Positions 1 through 10,870 are shown, numbered from the stretch's first letter. The stretch is DNA of 24,909 nt from Cercophora sp. LCS_1 (GCA_036250225.1 JAPZLL010000089.1:1-24909); one strand, 5' to 3'. Notes: generated by a model from the letters alone, not told the origin. Made by a program: numbers and translations.

Positions 1-211
1 AGACGGTAATTCTTCTGGGGTTACCATTTGGGGAGATGATCCGTTTGTTATAATAGCTCCTGTAGTAATAAGTTGTGGCGTTTATATGTTTCTGACCGCC
101 AAATGGCAACACGCAAGGCAAAACACGCAAGGACAAAAGAAACACAGAACAGTGAAATCAATTAACCACTTCCCAGTTGTCAGGAAATGGCTTCCCAGTT
201 GTCCCCCTCAC

Positions 212-345
212 TTAGCCGTCCTCATCAGAGGCAGAGGCGTCCTCCGTCGAGGTGTCGGAGGAGTCGTCATCAGAGTCCTCCACCGACGTAACCGAGGAGA
301 CGTTATCAGAGGTGTCGGCGTCCAGCGTACTTAGGGCTGGGGAGG
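212..345 (-). pseudogene. Acidic Ser/Asp-rich C-terminal coding fragment
   Basis: On the minus strand a frame ending in TAA at 214-212 reads as a strongly acidic tail rich in Asp, Ser, Thr and Glu (for example VEDSDDDSSDTSTEDASASD just before the end). Such tails are common at the C-terminus of fungal nuclear or transposon proteins, but I cannot assign a family. The frame cannot be followed beyond about 400: there it meets a TAG and a plus-strand copy of another gene's 3' end (376-423), so a junction lies near 345-376. No start codon is present. Inference: truncated relic. Confidence 0.3.
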
Positions 346-375
346 TGGCGTTATATAAACCCACGGTAAAGCTTG

Positions 376-423
376 GAGGCCTACTATCGGCACCCTACCA
401 ATCTTGAATGGCACCCTATCTGA
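376..423 (+). pseudogene. Fragment copy of the coiled-coil gene 3' end
   Basis: Reading + from 376 gives SLEAYYRHPTNLEWHPI followed by TGA, nearly the same as the last codons of the minus-strand coiled-coil gene at 15,393-15,882. Similarity continues into the 3' flank: both copies share a block containing ACAGCCGGCAGT and another around AACACCACGA, and both reach a GATC palindrome (564-576 here, 15,277-15,263 there). Upstream of 376 the match fades and an in-frame TAA appears. This shows the coiled-coil gene is multicopy and that its copies extend to the palindrome. Confidence 0.55.
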
Positions 424-563
424 GCACGGATCAATTCTATCAGCTGCAAACAGCCGGCAGTGGTATTTCGTGACAAACCGATGCAGGCGAATACAAACGG
501 TTGGTATTGAGCAACAACACCACGAAATTAATGCCAGCGGAGTCATAAATATAACGTTTACTG

Positions 564-576
564 TTTGATCAGAGGG
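564..576. repeat. GATC palindrome site (TTTGATCAGAGGG)
   Basis: Member of the dispersed CCCTCTGATCAGAGGG-like family. It lies at the end of the homology between the fragment at 376 and the gene at 15,393, so it marks or lies next to the edge of that repeated unit. Confidence 0.6.
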
Positions 577-727
577 CCACGCGTAATTCTGTCGGTTGCA
601 TCACGTTGGTGGCGGTGTGGCTCAACGCAGTACTTGGTCAAAAGGAGCCGGGGTATCACAAACTGACACAAGTGACCAGTTTGGATGGACGAGGTACCAC
701 ATAAACAAATTGAATATTTTCGTTATA

Positions 728-756
728 GGTATATAAAAGGCCCTCCGATCAGAGGG
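728..756 (+). promoter_or_regulatory. TATA-like box joined to a GATC palindrome
   Basis: GGTATATAAAAGG (728-740) is followed directly by CCCTCCGATCAGAGGG (741-756). The identical 13-mer TATA sequence recurs at 5,505-5,517, also upstream of a palindrome (5,555). An ATG follows at 764 but opens no long frame. This looks like a decayed promoter region; function is not shown. Confidence 0.3.
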
Positions 757-922
757 GGAAAAGATGGAATAGGTAAAAATATACAACCCTAACAAACAAA
801 ATGCCCTTGCTAAGTCGTCGCAAGTTGTAATACCAAGCAATATGAAATTAGTACACTGCTGATATATGTAATCCTGACTCCCATGGTTTTGAGACGATTA
901 AATTGCTTTTTTAATCTTTTTG

Positions 923-938
923 CCCTCTAATCAGATGG
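923..938. repeat. GATC palindrome site, RIP-like variant
   Basis: CCCTCTAATCAGATGG. The central G to A change is what RIP would make of the consensus. Weaker relatives lie at 1,075-1,086 (CTCTGATTGGAC), 1,220-1,232 (TTTGATCAGATGG) and 1,403-1,416. Confidence 0.45.
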
Positions 939-2087
939 CCAAAGGCCATTTGCACGACGAAAAGGTTATTTTTGATCGCTCGGAAAGCATTATTCAAGGG
1001 AGGGTCCTACATTCCCTCGCACACTACGCCTGACGATTTATCAGAAGTCAATATATGTTATACACCCCACTTACTCTCTGATTGGACGTTCTACAGTCAG
1101 CTATAAGGGTATATTCCGCATTTACTAGATAGAAGGCACTTATTTATTTTGTGCCTACTATTAGCCGCCACTCTAAATTTTAAAGATATGGAACCCAGCC
1201 CAATAAATTAATATCTCTATTTGATCAGATGGAGGAGAGTATTATTATTAGGCGAGATGCATCAAATAAATCGTTGTGGCAATTCTCTCGTTCGATATAG
1301 TATATTATATAAGGTGTTTGGAGGCAACTATATATTAACCTCCATTTTGCCCCCTGGAAAACTATTAATTATAAGACTGGATATACTTCCCAAATTTATT
1401 TGCCCTTTGATTGGACTAATCCTTTTTTATTACCCAATTTGCAGTATAAGCAGTTCTGTTATTGCTATTACCCTTATATCTCTTTTCCTAAATCACTATT
1501 ATAGTAGATCGATGGTTACTAGCCTTCTATTTATAGAAGTCCTCTATATAATTAGGCAATAGATGGGTTATTAACGTGTATTAAAATAGTGGACCCCTTA
1601 TAAAATCTATATAAACATTTTCCACAGCCCAAATGCGGTCTTCTGGCACTTTAGAATAGTTATCCCCCACTATAGCTAAATCTTTGAGGAACATTTATAG
1701 TGAATCGGCAGTTGAGGTTGTAGTATAAGACTACTGACTACTTTTTAGGCCACTTATTCATTATACTAGTTCCTCTATATTGGTCTGGCCAGGGGGTATT
1801 AATATAATACAATCTTTGGGGTCGACCTTTAGTAAATAATACGCGCGGGCATTAGGGAGGCGGATATTGGATATATGTTTGCGCTGAATACTGGTAATGC
1901 TTTGCCTGCGTTCGAGAATGGTAGCCTCTAGAGAAATAGGGCTAGGAGGTACTATAGTAATAAGGTGTTGGTTATTGGTAATAAAGCCCTAGTTGTTTTT
2001 ATCTAATTCCTTATAGAATAGTAATATGGGGTCCATAAAGTCATTCAGATGTGTATTAAGTTATAAAGCATTATAAATCTATAAATA

Positions 2088-3068
2088 TTATATATCCAGT
2101 ATATTTCCCACAATTTGCTTTTTTGTAGTATTGGTTGTAATAAATAGGTACTGATAGTATACTATCAATTTAGTAAAATGTAGGATGTTGAAAGTGAAAG
2201 TATTTGTTTGCCTTTTATAGAAAAACCGGTAGATGTTCTCTATTATGAAGAAACCACATTCCCAGTCCCCACATTGCTTTAGCAAATGAATAGTTTTTAT
2301 TATAATATCTTTAACGAATGTGATTAAATTAGAGGAATCGAAAATCCATTTGCGCAGGGGGCTGGCAACTATCCCCACGACCCTCAACCTCTAGTCCTTT
2401 AATGTCTTACCTCTCTATAGTAAATAATTGGTAAAGAGGAATCCAATACCCTGGTTGTATATAGCTATAATCCAGTAATTACTATTAATATTAATAGGGA
2501 TAGCCCAGAACCGTTTACGTCTCATTATGTGTCTAGTGGTCTCGTTTTCAATATATAGGGGGTGTTCAAGGTTAACCCCGCTGAGGACAATATGAACTAT
2601 TGACTCTATGTCCCAGAGTATATAGGCAACTATAGCAACTAGTTTGGACCCGTTGAGCTAGGCCTTCTTGTGGACTTTGACTGCAGCATTAAAGAGGTAT
2701 AGGGCTATGGTTGGTTATGGAATACTGTGAATTATCTCCTTGTTGCCGGGCATAGTGCTATTAGGAAAGTGCCTTCTATAGAAGTATATATTAGCCATTC
2801 CCCTATATGGGATATATAGGAGAGGCCTGGTTATGGTTGTATTATAGGGATATTCTACCGTTTTACTATAGAGTGGTATAATAGCATTGTGTTCACTAGG
2901 TTTATAGAAGGAATTGTTATAGACCATATTAGTGTGCTCCGCAATGTGCTCCTTATATCGGATTAGACTAATAATAAAGTTCTTATTGCTAGAGTTAGTA
3001 GTATATTGTATAGGTAGTAATGTATTGACTCTAGTAGTAATTGGATTGCGCGTAAAGCAATTGGGCAA
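2088..3068 (-). pseudogene. RIP-decayed Ulp1/C48 protease-like protein
   Basis: One minus-strand frame runs from 3,068 to 2,088 (about 327 codons), interrupted by only a few stops, of which the TAGs fit RIP-altered CAG or TGG. The middle reads RRKRFWAIPININSNYWIIA, and farther on comes QCGDWECGFFIIEN. This is the Ulp1/C48 pattern: an HW motif in a strand, then Q-x-W-x-C-G-x-x-x-I-E-N carrying the catalytic Cys (codon 2,258-2,256). The expected catalytic His is Tyr (codon 2,477-2,475), as CAC to TAC would give. A homologous relic lies on + at 10,871-11,880. Ulp1-like domains occur in some MULE and CACTA transposons, and a MULE lies between the two relics, so a transposon origin is inferred. 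Non-functional. The family call rests on motif reading alone. Confidence 0.5.
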
Positions 3069-3442
3069 CCTTACGTCCGTTTGGGAATATAAGTTGCCAG
3101 TAAATATATAGATATATATCTTATAGACCGATTGCGAAATAGGGGAGGCTATTATAGTATTAGTAATAGTCTAATTAGAGGGGGGGTTAAAGTGACTTTA
3201 TAGTAATTAAGTTAAGTTGAGTTAAATTGGGTTAGGCTGGGTTGGGGCTTGGGCAGGAGCTAATATTTTCCACACTGCAGCGTGAGAGTTTAAGGGCCGA
3301 GTTTTGGTGTATGGAAATAAAGCCGATGGTTCAGGGCTTGATGTAGTCTGATTAAAGGGCATATAATATAGTAGATAATTATTAAAAGAAATAATCTGGT
3401 TTGTGGCTATATAGGTAGATAGAGGTTCAAATTTGGTTATAG
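3069..3442. other. AT-rich spacer with degenerate GTTRRG repeats and palindrome variants
   Basis: No gene is visible. About 3,205-3,250 holds a degenerate run of GTTAAG/GTTGAG/GTTAGG units. Palindrome variants are GTCTAATTAGAGGGGG (3,169-3,184) and GTCTGATTAAAGGGC (3,346-3,360). Confidence 0.35.
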
Positions 3443-3920
3443 GTTATTGTTGAATTAATAGCTACCAGTGCCCTGTAACTGGTGGCCAACAGCACTGCTG
3501 CTTTGCAGCAGTGGTAGTGGGGGTGCCAAGGCACTAAGCCACAGTGGGCCCACAGGCCCACTTGTGGCCCCTGAACCCCCTGTGGGGCCCTGCCCCACAG
3601 TGGCTGCCGCACCATGGAAGCCACACACAGAATACGAGGTTCTGTGGCCCACCGAATCTTCTAGATTGCCAGTGTGTTACGTCAGTGTTTGGCCCACAGA
3701 ATCCTCTGGAACAGAAGGCCCCCAGGCCTTCTGTGCCTATAAATATAGGCCTTCTTTCCTTTGTAGATAGTTGATTCAAGCAAGCAACAGTCAATAGACC
3801 CTCAGTCACTCTTTGCTTCCGCACAAGTCTTCCGCTGCGTATTACAGTGGGTAAACCCACTGTAAGCTGCCTGGTTACGTACTACGAACCCTGTGGGCAG
3901 CACCCTGTTTTAACAGTTAT
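3443..3920 (+). mobile_element. Solo LTR A with GTTAT target duplication
   Basis: A 468-bp LTR occupies 3,448-3,915, beginning TGTTGAATTAATAG and ending CTGTTTTAACA, so the ends are the inverted TGTT...AACA. The flanks 3,443-3,447 and 3,916-3,920 are both GTTAT, a clean 5-bp target site duplication. It is GC-rich and packed with short hairpins (CACTGCTGC...GCAGCAGTG; the GGGGCCCTGCCCC area), and has a palindromic TATA-like core CCTATAAATATAGGCC near 3,738. No internal retroelement sequence follows, so it is a solo LTR left by recombination. It matches LTR B (13,200-13,667) in reverse orientation with only about 14 mismatches, almost all transitions. Being un-RIPped inside RIP-decayed DNA, it inserted after that decay. 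Superfamily undetermined. Confidence 0.92.
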
Positions 3921-4297
3921 AAGTTAAAAGGTGGAAAAGGTGGAAGAAAAAAAGTAAAAGGGTAATATATAGAAATAAGGCTAGTTGGAGATTAGAAAAT
4001 GAATTTATTAAGCCGTTGAGATAGGCTACTGTATGACTACTATTTGTTTTATCCGACTATTTATTTTAGATTAATTGCTCAATTAGTATAATAGGCAACC
4101 ATTATTATTTTGTCTAATTAGAAGGAGCAGTCATACTACTATTTCCTTTATATCTTCCTGCCCTATATTCTTATAACCAACATTTTATACATAAATATCC
4201 ATTTCCCTCCCCACCTCAACTTATCCTCTTTTTCTCCATACAACTTTTTGATCAACCAACTGCCCCCATCCTTACACTATTAACTCCTTTGATTAAA
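3921..4297. other. AT-rich region ending in a pyrimidine-rich leader
   Basis: No coding frame is visible. About 4,195-4,290 is CT-rich in the manner of fungal promoter/5' leader DNA and runs into the ATG at 4,298. Palindrome variants GTCTAATTAGAAGG (4,112-4,125) and CCTTTGATTAAAATGG (4,286-4,301) occur; the latter overlaps the start codon. Confidence 0.35.
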
Positions 4298-4910
4298 ATG
4301 GCTGCCTCTACTCAATCTAATTAGTCTGGGTCCCTAGAAATGGACCCTTTAAAATTAACCAATCTCTCCCTTATACTTTGGTTAAAGGAGTTTGTTCTTT
4401 AGTAATGGGTCTGGGTCCCTGAGAAGGTTGGAGAGGTTGTAGGTCCAATATTAGTAGGTGTCAAGTAACGAAAGCTCGTAACCTACGAGTAGTATATCCT
4501 TTTCCGCAATTATTTATGGATATAGTATTTTAAAGGGCCTGCCAATAGTCTCTATATCGAATGAGAACTGCCTAAAGATATTGATGAGTTAATAAAGATA
4601 TTTTAATTAATAAAGCTCTATGATACATAGAGATTACTTTTATTAATAAAGTTCTATTGGGGTATAAATCCTATTTATATTGAGGTATATAATAGAGGTC
4701 CCTTTGATCGGTTCCTCTAGGAGATATTTAACCGGCTTAAAAAGTATAAGGGCTTATTTATCCAAGCTCTTGGTAATATGTAAGTAGTATAGTAGGCCTG
4801 TTAAATCACTATTAACCTATAGGGTTACTAGAAATACCAATCCCTGTAACGAATGTTTTGCAATATATTAGTGGGCGTTCCGAATGGTTAATAGTGAAAA
4901 GGTCTATTTA
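4298..4910 (+). pseudogene. RIP-decayed ORF of unknown function
   Basis: From ATG at 4,298 (context AAAATGGC, behind a pyrimidine-rich leader) a single frame reads MAASTQSN, a stop, SGSLEMDPLKLTNLSLILWL and onward. Nearly every interruption is TAG or TAA where Gln or Trp would fit. Around 4,660-4,880 it reads like real protein, for example GPFDRFL, EIFNRLKKYKGLFIQALGNM and KYQSL, and then ILVGVPNG. The frame may extend to about 5,260 with more Q-type stops. No motif is recognisable. A retroelement gag-like or small accessory protein is possible, but that is a guess. Confidence 0.35.
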
Positions 4911-5235
4911 TTATAGCCTTTTTTCTATTATATTTTAATTGTAAAAATTATTAACGGTACTGAGGATAAATAGAAAAGTCGTTGTGAGAATTGTTAATAT
5001 AGTAACCGGACATATAGTTATAAGTATTAGTTTGTGGGAAAGAAAGCTAGAAAGTGGCTTGGAAAGCAGGAGTTTGCAAGCTCCAAGGTTAATACCAAGA
5101 CTTGTGAGTGGGGCAAGGTATGGGCGGGCGACCTGGCAGAGGCATATTGCTTTTAGATATAGGAGGGGGTATATAAAGCAGTGTAGTAGGCCGCTATTGG
5201 TCGCTACAAAAAAGGTAGCAACCAGAAGCATTAAG

Positions 5236-5249
5236 CTTTGATCAGAGGG
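5236..5249. repeat. GATC palindrome site
   Basis: CTTTGATCAGAGGG, a near-consensus member of the dispersed family, at the far edge of the region that may be coding from 4,298. Confidence 0.55.
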
Positions 5250-5969
5250 TATATACTAATGCTAGGGCTTATTGAGGGCATTTGTACAGTAAAACAGATA
5301 TGTTATAATTCGGGCTTTTAGTCGTCCCTTTTCGATCGGGGCAACACAGTGCAGTTTTTGTCAATTAGGGCGGGGTTACGTGCCCCATTACCCCGCCCTC
5401 TAATCCAACCAAGCTCATTCTAAATATGTGCAATCTTAGACTATTAGATTATATATATTGTTAATTGGTATAATGGGACAGTGGATGGTATTATTACATT
5501 TAATGGTATATAAAAGGCTGCCATGCTGTATATTTTAGTATTGGGAGATAATACCCCTCTGATCGGATAGCGGGGTATTGCTAAAGCGGCTATTAAGCCC
5601 TGCGCATACCAATGTCATTTGGTACTCTATTAAGGGGGGTAGTTAATGTAATACTGGACAGGACCAAACCTTATCCCATACTATTAATTGGTGGGCTTAC
5701 TACTACATCCAATATTAATACTATGTTTTCTTTATACCTATCTTTCAATTTTGATTTTCTGCTCTCCCAACTCTCCATTCCCCCATATCCCTTTAAATTT
5801 ATAAGTATACGTCATATACCTCGCCCTATAACCCTACTATATATTAGCCCCCCTATTAAATATAGTACTTTAATCTAATATATATTATCTTAGGTAGAGG
5901 CGCTCATTATGGGAAAGTAGACTCCACCAAGGTTCTTCAAACCAGGGCGTCATCTAAGTACCCCCCCCC
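5250..5969. other. AT-rich spacer with hairpin, TATA-like box and palindrome
   Basis: No convincing gene. Visible items are a stem-loop with 9-bp arms (GGGCGGGGT at 5,367 pairing with ACCCCGCCC at 5,389-5,397); the TATA-like 13-mer GGTATATAAAAGG at 5,505-5,517, identical to one at 728; a palindrome CCCTCTGATCGGATAG at 5,555-5,570; and a C-homopolymer near 5,961. An 88-residue + frame (5,612-5,878) is hydrophobic and unassigned. Confidence 0.4.
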
Positions 5970-8312
5970 CCAACCAAAAGGGAATATATCTCCCAATACA
6001 GACCGTATTGGGAGCCCACTATCTCTCCCAACAATTCGTCTCCCATCCCTTCTTTTAACCCAAAGAAAAAGTACACCGCAATTGCCAGCCCTTTTAATTC
6101 TGAGCTACTATACAATAATAATAGTATATCTCTGCTATTGTTACTATTCCGTCTCAGTAAACCCCTAACGTTTGAAGAAGCAGTAAGAGTAGTAAAATTT
6201 AAAGATACAAATACAAAAGATAATACCTCCTTTAATTAAACCTTTAATTATGAGGGGCTATATACTCCAACATTTTCATTATTACTAAACTGGAACGTAT
6301 CCATTAATAATAAACTATTTAACCCTAATAGGCTTTACAACCTCAATAACCTAGAGGTAAAACTATATACTTGGGTATGGGATAACCAATTTGGTTATAA
6401 TAAAAGGAAATTGAGGGATAGGGGATTATTGAAAAATTACAATCTAGTCTATAATAGGACTAACCCCAAAATAAAGGCCTTATAGGGCTATAGTTCTAAA
6501 CGCAAATCGCAGAAAGTAATCTATAGGTATAGCTTTAAAGTAATTGTTACCCACTATACCAAATATACAATCCCCAGCCTCCCCAATAAGGGATGGACCG
6601 CGCAATTTATAGACCTAATGCATATGAGCTATACAAAATTGGAAATGCACCAGGCTTATACAATAAATAGGATCCGCTTATTAATATTTAATTAGATCAA
6701 GTGGTTCAACAGCAAATTTACCAACCCTACCATTAAGTGCGGGGTTATCCTAGATATAGCACAGATGGAGTGGCCTAATAAGGGATTAATTATTAAAGAT
6801 ATATATATGCTCTATTATTAGTACTGCTATAAGGTATATAATGGCTACCCTGACTTTAACGCCTCTTATTAGCTAATTACAGAATACAAATATATAAAGA
6901 ACGTTAAACAGTTTTTTAATAGTAAGGGGAATATATCCACATTGTACTGGATAATAAAGACGCAATATGGGATGTGGAAGCGCACACCACATTATCTCCT
7001 TATAAACGCTACCTATTATATTAATAGTAAGGAATGGCCCCTTTTTATTATAGTTATAGTCACAAGCGAAAGGGTTGTTATTCTAGTCTTCCAAACTTTA
7101 ATTAAAAGTGAAATAGACAAAGTATATAACTAAATTTTCAGTTGGATTAATAATACCATGACTAATAATGAGATTCCCTTACTATAGGTCGTTATTATAG
7201 ACGGAGACTCCTCTATAATTAAAGGGCTAAACAAATATATAGGTGTATAGCAATAGTACTACGTATAGCACCTCAATAACAATATAGTTAAGGCTATTAA
7301 AAAGCACTAGTGGAAATATAAGAACCCAGTCCCTAATTTAGCGGGGGACAACAGTAAAAACAATAAAAGTATAAAAGTAGTGCGAGAGGACCTTAAGAAA
7401 GTCCGTCGCCTCCATGCAAAGCCTGATATTAATATTAGGACTATCCGAGAAACACTTAATAACCTCCCAAGAAATATAGCCCTTATAAAAGCCAACTTCT
7501 TTTTCTTGTAGAAATATATTATTTTCGCTCGGACAGTAGAAGATCACAAAAGGACACTAGCGCTCATAAAAAGGTAATTCAGTAAGGGCCAACCGGCTCT
7601 CATAAAGTATATTAATAACAAAAAGCTATCCCATATTGAGGAATGAGCCTATTATTACACTTACAGGTATTATAACTATAATTTTATATTAACCTTACCC
7701 AATAAAGCTATAAACGGTTCCGTAAAGAGCCAGGGCATAATTTACTGCAATAGTTTTTTTATCCTTTTTAAGACTATAAATCAGTATATTAATAGTTATA
7801 TTAAAACCAACCGATATAAGGTTAGAAAGGCAACCAGTAAGGTTTATTTCGATTATCTGGATTGCAAGTGATTTAGTGGGGTAGAATTTGGGTTGTTACT
7901 CTGAACCTTGGATCTACTTTATCACTAGTATATAAAACTGTTAGGTGCTATGCCTATATCTAACTGGCTATACTGGGATCTGGGACAATGTTTAGGCTCC
8001 TTTATAGTACAATATAGTCTCCCCTATACATACCGGATAAGCGAGCAATATAAGGCGGGTAAAATAGGCCTTATTAACCCAGCGTCCTGTGCACTTTTCT
8101 AGTGTCTTTAATAAAGTAGGGATACTACAAATCCCTATTTAAACCTAATTGTACTAAAGAAAGCAATACCCAAAGGCTACCCACTGCTCAATAGCAGTTC
8201 ATTTGGCAAGGAACCAATTTTGCTAGATAATAAACTAATAACCTCCAGGCACAAATCAAGTGCACACAAAAGTTCTACCACAATAAATAAATAAGTGGCC
8301 AGCCACTCTAAT
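5970..8312 (+). pseudogene. RIP-decayed MULE (Mutator-like) transposase
   Basis: One frame can be followed from about 5,970 to a TAA at 8,310, roughly 780 codons, a normal size for fungal MULE transposases. Domains in order: (a) a FAR1/WRKY-GCM1-like N-terminal part around 6,370-6,660 (TWVWDNQFGY, then a basic SSKRKSQ segment, then MHQAYTINRIR where HNH-type sequence is expected); (b) a MULE DDE core, with LLINATYYINSKEWPLF near 7,000 (family pattern LL.DATY.TN...PL), VVIIDGDSSI near 7,188 and a stop-HLNN where CxWH is expected near 7,266; (c) a SWIM-like zinc finger around 7,970-8,030 (DLGQCLGSFIVQYSLPYTYR, where C-x-F...PCxH is expected). In-frame stops such as 6,483, 6,693, 6,819, 6,870, 7,185 and 7,266 are TAG. 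The first catalytic Asp reads Asn, and SWIM Cys and His read Tyr, all transitions. Dead transposase. The start and the terminal repeats are not resolved. Confidence 0.7.
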
Positions 8313-8483
8313 CTAATAAAATCCAGGGCAATTAGGCCCACTATAAAGTGTCTAATAGCTAATTATACCAAAATGGGTATTAAATCCTCTGTATACTGTA
8401 TTATATCGGTATATTGAACTGGTGATGAACAACACACACAGAACCCAGCGGTCGGCCTGGAAGGCCGACCTATGGGCAGGCCT

Positions 8484-8500
8484 TCCTCTGATCGGAGGGA
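8484..8500. repeat. GATC palindrome inside R1 copy A
   Basis: TCCTCTGATCGGAGGGA. The homologous position in R1 copy B (18,157-18,171) reads TCCTCTAATTAGAGG, the same site with paired C-to-T and G-to-A changes. Confidence 0.6.
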
Positions 8501-8508
8501 GGCATGTG

Positions 8509-8563
8509 AACGACGTAGGATAACAACGTAGGAAGACGACGTAGAAAAACAACGTAGGAACAC
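8509..8563 (+). repeat. 13-bp minisatellite in R1 copy A
   Basis: About four units near AACAACGTAGGA/AGACGACGTAGGA. The same array, diverged and slightly longer, is at 18,182-18,268 in R1 copy B, so it belongs to the element. Confidence 0.6.
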
Positions 8564-8791
8564 GACACGCACCTCTTCACCCCCAGAACTTCGCCATGGT
8601 GAGTTGTTCTGTTCAATCTAAATCTGAGGCGCTGGCGCGACACTTATGTCCAGGCGTCACGTGCCAAGCACGTGACAGCCTGTCGCTCACCACCGTGACC
8701 ATATACAAAAACGGAAAGGCAACCACAGGCCAGCTCTCCTTAGCCGTCACCCCGAGTCAATATAAATATATCAACCTGGCTAATAAAGATA

Positions 8792-8810
8792 CGTCCGATT
8801 AGAGGGAGGG
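8792..8810. repeat. GATC palindrome variant
   Basis: CGTCCGATTAGAGGGAGGG, shortly downstream of R1 copy A. Confidence 0.4.
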
Positions 8811-8862
8811 GGTAGTGAGGCGGAAACTGACTATCTAGAAAAGTACTGGGCAGTAGAGGGCT

Positions 8863-8985
8863 ACTGAGGTATAAGAGTGGATTAAGCGCTCTACTCATCT
8901 ATTTACTAAATAGTAAAACCTTCTACAAAATAAAACCCCAACCTTGGGCAATTATATTATTGCCCGGGGTTCGGATCCTGTACAT
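8863..8985 (+). other. tRNA-like pol III box relic (possible SINE)
   Basis: An A-box-like AAGAGTGGATTAAG (8,873-8,886), a hairpin GGGCAATTATATTATTGCCC (8,946-8,965) resembling a type II variable arm, and a B-box-like GGTTCGGATCC (8,968-8,978) occur in the right order. The acceptor ends do not pair and no anticodon arm is clear, so this is not a functional tRNA. A decayed tRNA-derived SINE is possible. Confidence 0.2.
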
Positions 8986-10776
8986 TTTACTAATGGGTCT
9001 AGTAACTCAGATAAACCATTATTAAATAAATATTCGAACAAAACCGAATCGTATAATAACAAATAATAATAGTCCAGAATATAAGCATATAGAAGCTACT
9101 ATCCCTCTAATTAAATAAACCGAATAAAAAGTTATTTTGTCTCAAACGCCAGTGCCTATACAATTTAGTGGAAATTAACGCTATAGAAATGGGGTATTAT
9201 ATTAAAATAACTTAAAAACACTAAATATATTAAAATTATTTCATTTTTATACTATCCCATTATAAGCTGCTTTAGTTAGAGGGGCAATATTAATGGTTTT
9301 TTATTTTTAAAGTTCTCTCGTGCCTTATTCGTATTAAAATACTGCTCATCCCCAGCGTTTACTATAATAGTGCTCTATTAATCTCGGTTGGTAATGTATA
9401 AAATAAGCCAAAACCAATACTAGTCTATATTTACTATGAAATATCTTTTTATATTATATTTAATATAATAAAAACAACTATAACCCTAATAAAACTATTA
9501 AAAATGTACCTAGGTTCAAAATTTAACCCTTTTATAATTCTTGTCCTGTTTATATATGGTTTATACCTGGATCCAAAGTACCCGCTCCAAGTCAATCCTG
9601 TATTTGTTCCCAATGGGGGCAGTGGAAATGTTTAGGGGTAAGTCTACTATTGATTTAACTGCCCTTTACTATTTTGCCTTACTACTAATTTCCCCCTTAT
9701 AATTATATACCCAGTCACTAAATTGGTAGTTATTATAACATCTATAATGGGGATTATTAAAAATGGTTGGGTAAGATATATACTTGAAGAATAGCTATAT
9801 TAGTTATACCTTCTAACCATTAATAACCCTAAAAAAGCAGTAAAAAGAGGCGATATATTTGAAATAGAGATTTTTATTTCTATTAATAATTATATTAGTG
9901 CTCACAATTCTCCGTCTGATCGGACGGGACAGTCCACTTACATTTTGCTGAATATTTAAATAAAAAGCCCCTTCGAGTTTGGAAGCTAATTATTAATATA
10001 GTAAAGCCACTACCCAAGTAACCCATTATTATAAGCCTCAATATATACTATATTGGGAACTAAAAATTGGTTTTGTCCAATTAAATACACCCAGTCCACA
10101 TAAAGCCCAAATGAAGTAAACAATTATATAATAGTACCCCATTCTAATTAAACTATCCACGCAATGTATATCCATTTGTATGGCCCTTATAAACTAAAAA
10201 TATACAATTTGGGTTGGGCCTAAAAAACGACCATTTGATGGCCCATTGACATTAGAAACGGTTGGGGAATGCTATTGTCTGGGGGTGGCTCCATTAACGT
10301 TTAAGAGGGGTCCAATACCCAAACAGCACGAGTGGACATTAGTTTGTTTCTATATATAATAAAATTGTTTGGTCTGAATAATATTAAAAAGGGCATAAGC
10401 TCCTCAATAACTGGAAGGGACGGATTTATAGACATGTTCGGTAGATTCGCTATTGTTTTTTAAAGGGAAAAAAGTGCCGAGGGGGGCTAGAGACGGTTAA
10501 TGGTTAGTATTTGAATATTAAGATTGGGCTGAAATAGATTGTATTTACCGACTGATTTATAGCTTCTGTACAACCTTACCGATTTGCTAATTGCCCCTTC
10601 CTTTAATTGAATAAACTTAAACTCCCTATTATTATTAAACCTGGGCTTAGATTACTAGGTATACTTATTTATTTGTAATATAGTCCCCGTTTTAATCTCA
10701 ATTACCTCCACCACCCCAACCCAATATTGTATTTCCAACCCTTCTGCCTCTAAACCACAATATATTTATTCCATTT
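8986..10776. other. AT-rich RIP-decayed DNA, no assignable gene
   Basis: All frames are full of TAA/TAG and no motif is recognised. Short protein-like stretches appear on the minus strand, for example reading MDIHCVDSLIRMGYY near 10,165, suggesting more transposon remains. Palindrome sites: CCCTCTAATTAAATA (9,103) and the near-perfect CCGTCTGATCGGACGG (9,912-9,927). Confidence 0.4.
9912..9927. repeat. GATC palindrome, near-perfect
   Basis: CCGTCTGATCGGACGG, a 16-bp palindrome with a single mismatched pair, an isolated GC-rich site in very AT-rich DNA. Confidence 0.55.
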
Positions 10777-10870
10777 CCCTCTAATCAAATTAAGTAATAT
10801 TTATATATATGTTTATATAGCGCTGTATAGCATTGTACATTACTAAAGCCCTACCTTTAACACTGCTAAA

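Larger units (their letters stand above)
577..2087. other. AT-rich RIP-decayed DNA without a recognisable gene
   Basis: The stretch is dense in TpA steps and TAG/TAA triplets in all frames. The longest open frame (1,221-1,562 +) is hydrophobic and matches no family I know. Apart from the palindromes and the TATA-like box listed separately I see nothing interpretable. Part of 1,570-2,087 may be the decayed continuation of the minus-strand Ulp1-like relic. Confidence 0.5.
8410..8764 (+). mobile_element. R1 element copy A: MITE-like, TTGA ends, TATA flanks
   Basis: The element spans 8,414-8,760 (347 bp). Its left end TTGAACTGGTGATG and right end (read inward) TTGACTCGGGGTGA are imperfect inverted repeats, and TATA flanks both sides (8,410-8,413 and 8,761-8,764). 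It is GC-richer and less mutated than its surroundings. Inside are a GATC palindrome (8,484-8,500) and a 13-bp minisatellite. Partial copies lie at 18,077-18,463 and, reversed, at 16,904-17,109; the element at 13,819-14,087 has related ends. A 68-residue frame (8,596-8,802) runs out of the right end and is not credible as a gene. Non-autonomous DNA element inferred, with TSD TA or TATA. No source transposase is visible. Confidence 0.65.

Noticed and set aside
86..334. 82-residue basic plus-strand ORF at the window start
   Set aside because: Its Arg/Gly/Val-rich sequence is the complement of the acidic Ser/Asp-coding minus frame.
3427..3860. Open frames of 65-108 residues in solo LTR A, mirrored in LTR B at 13,255-13,715
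   Set aside because: They are conserved on both strands at once because the LTR DNA is conserved; they have no start context, motif or codon bias.
8863..8985. A tRNA-Leu/Ser gene
   Set aside because: A- and B-box-like sequences exist, but the acceptor stem does not pair and no anticodon arm is visible; kept only as a possible SINE relic.
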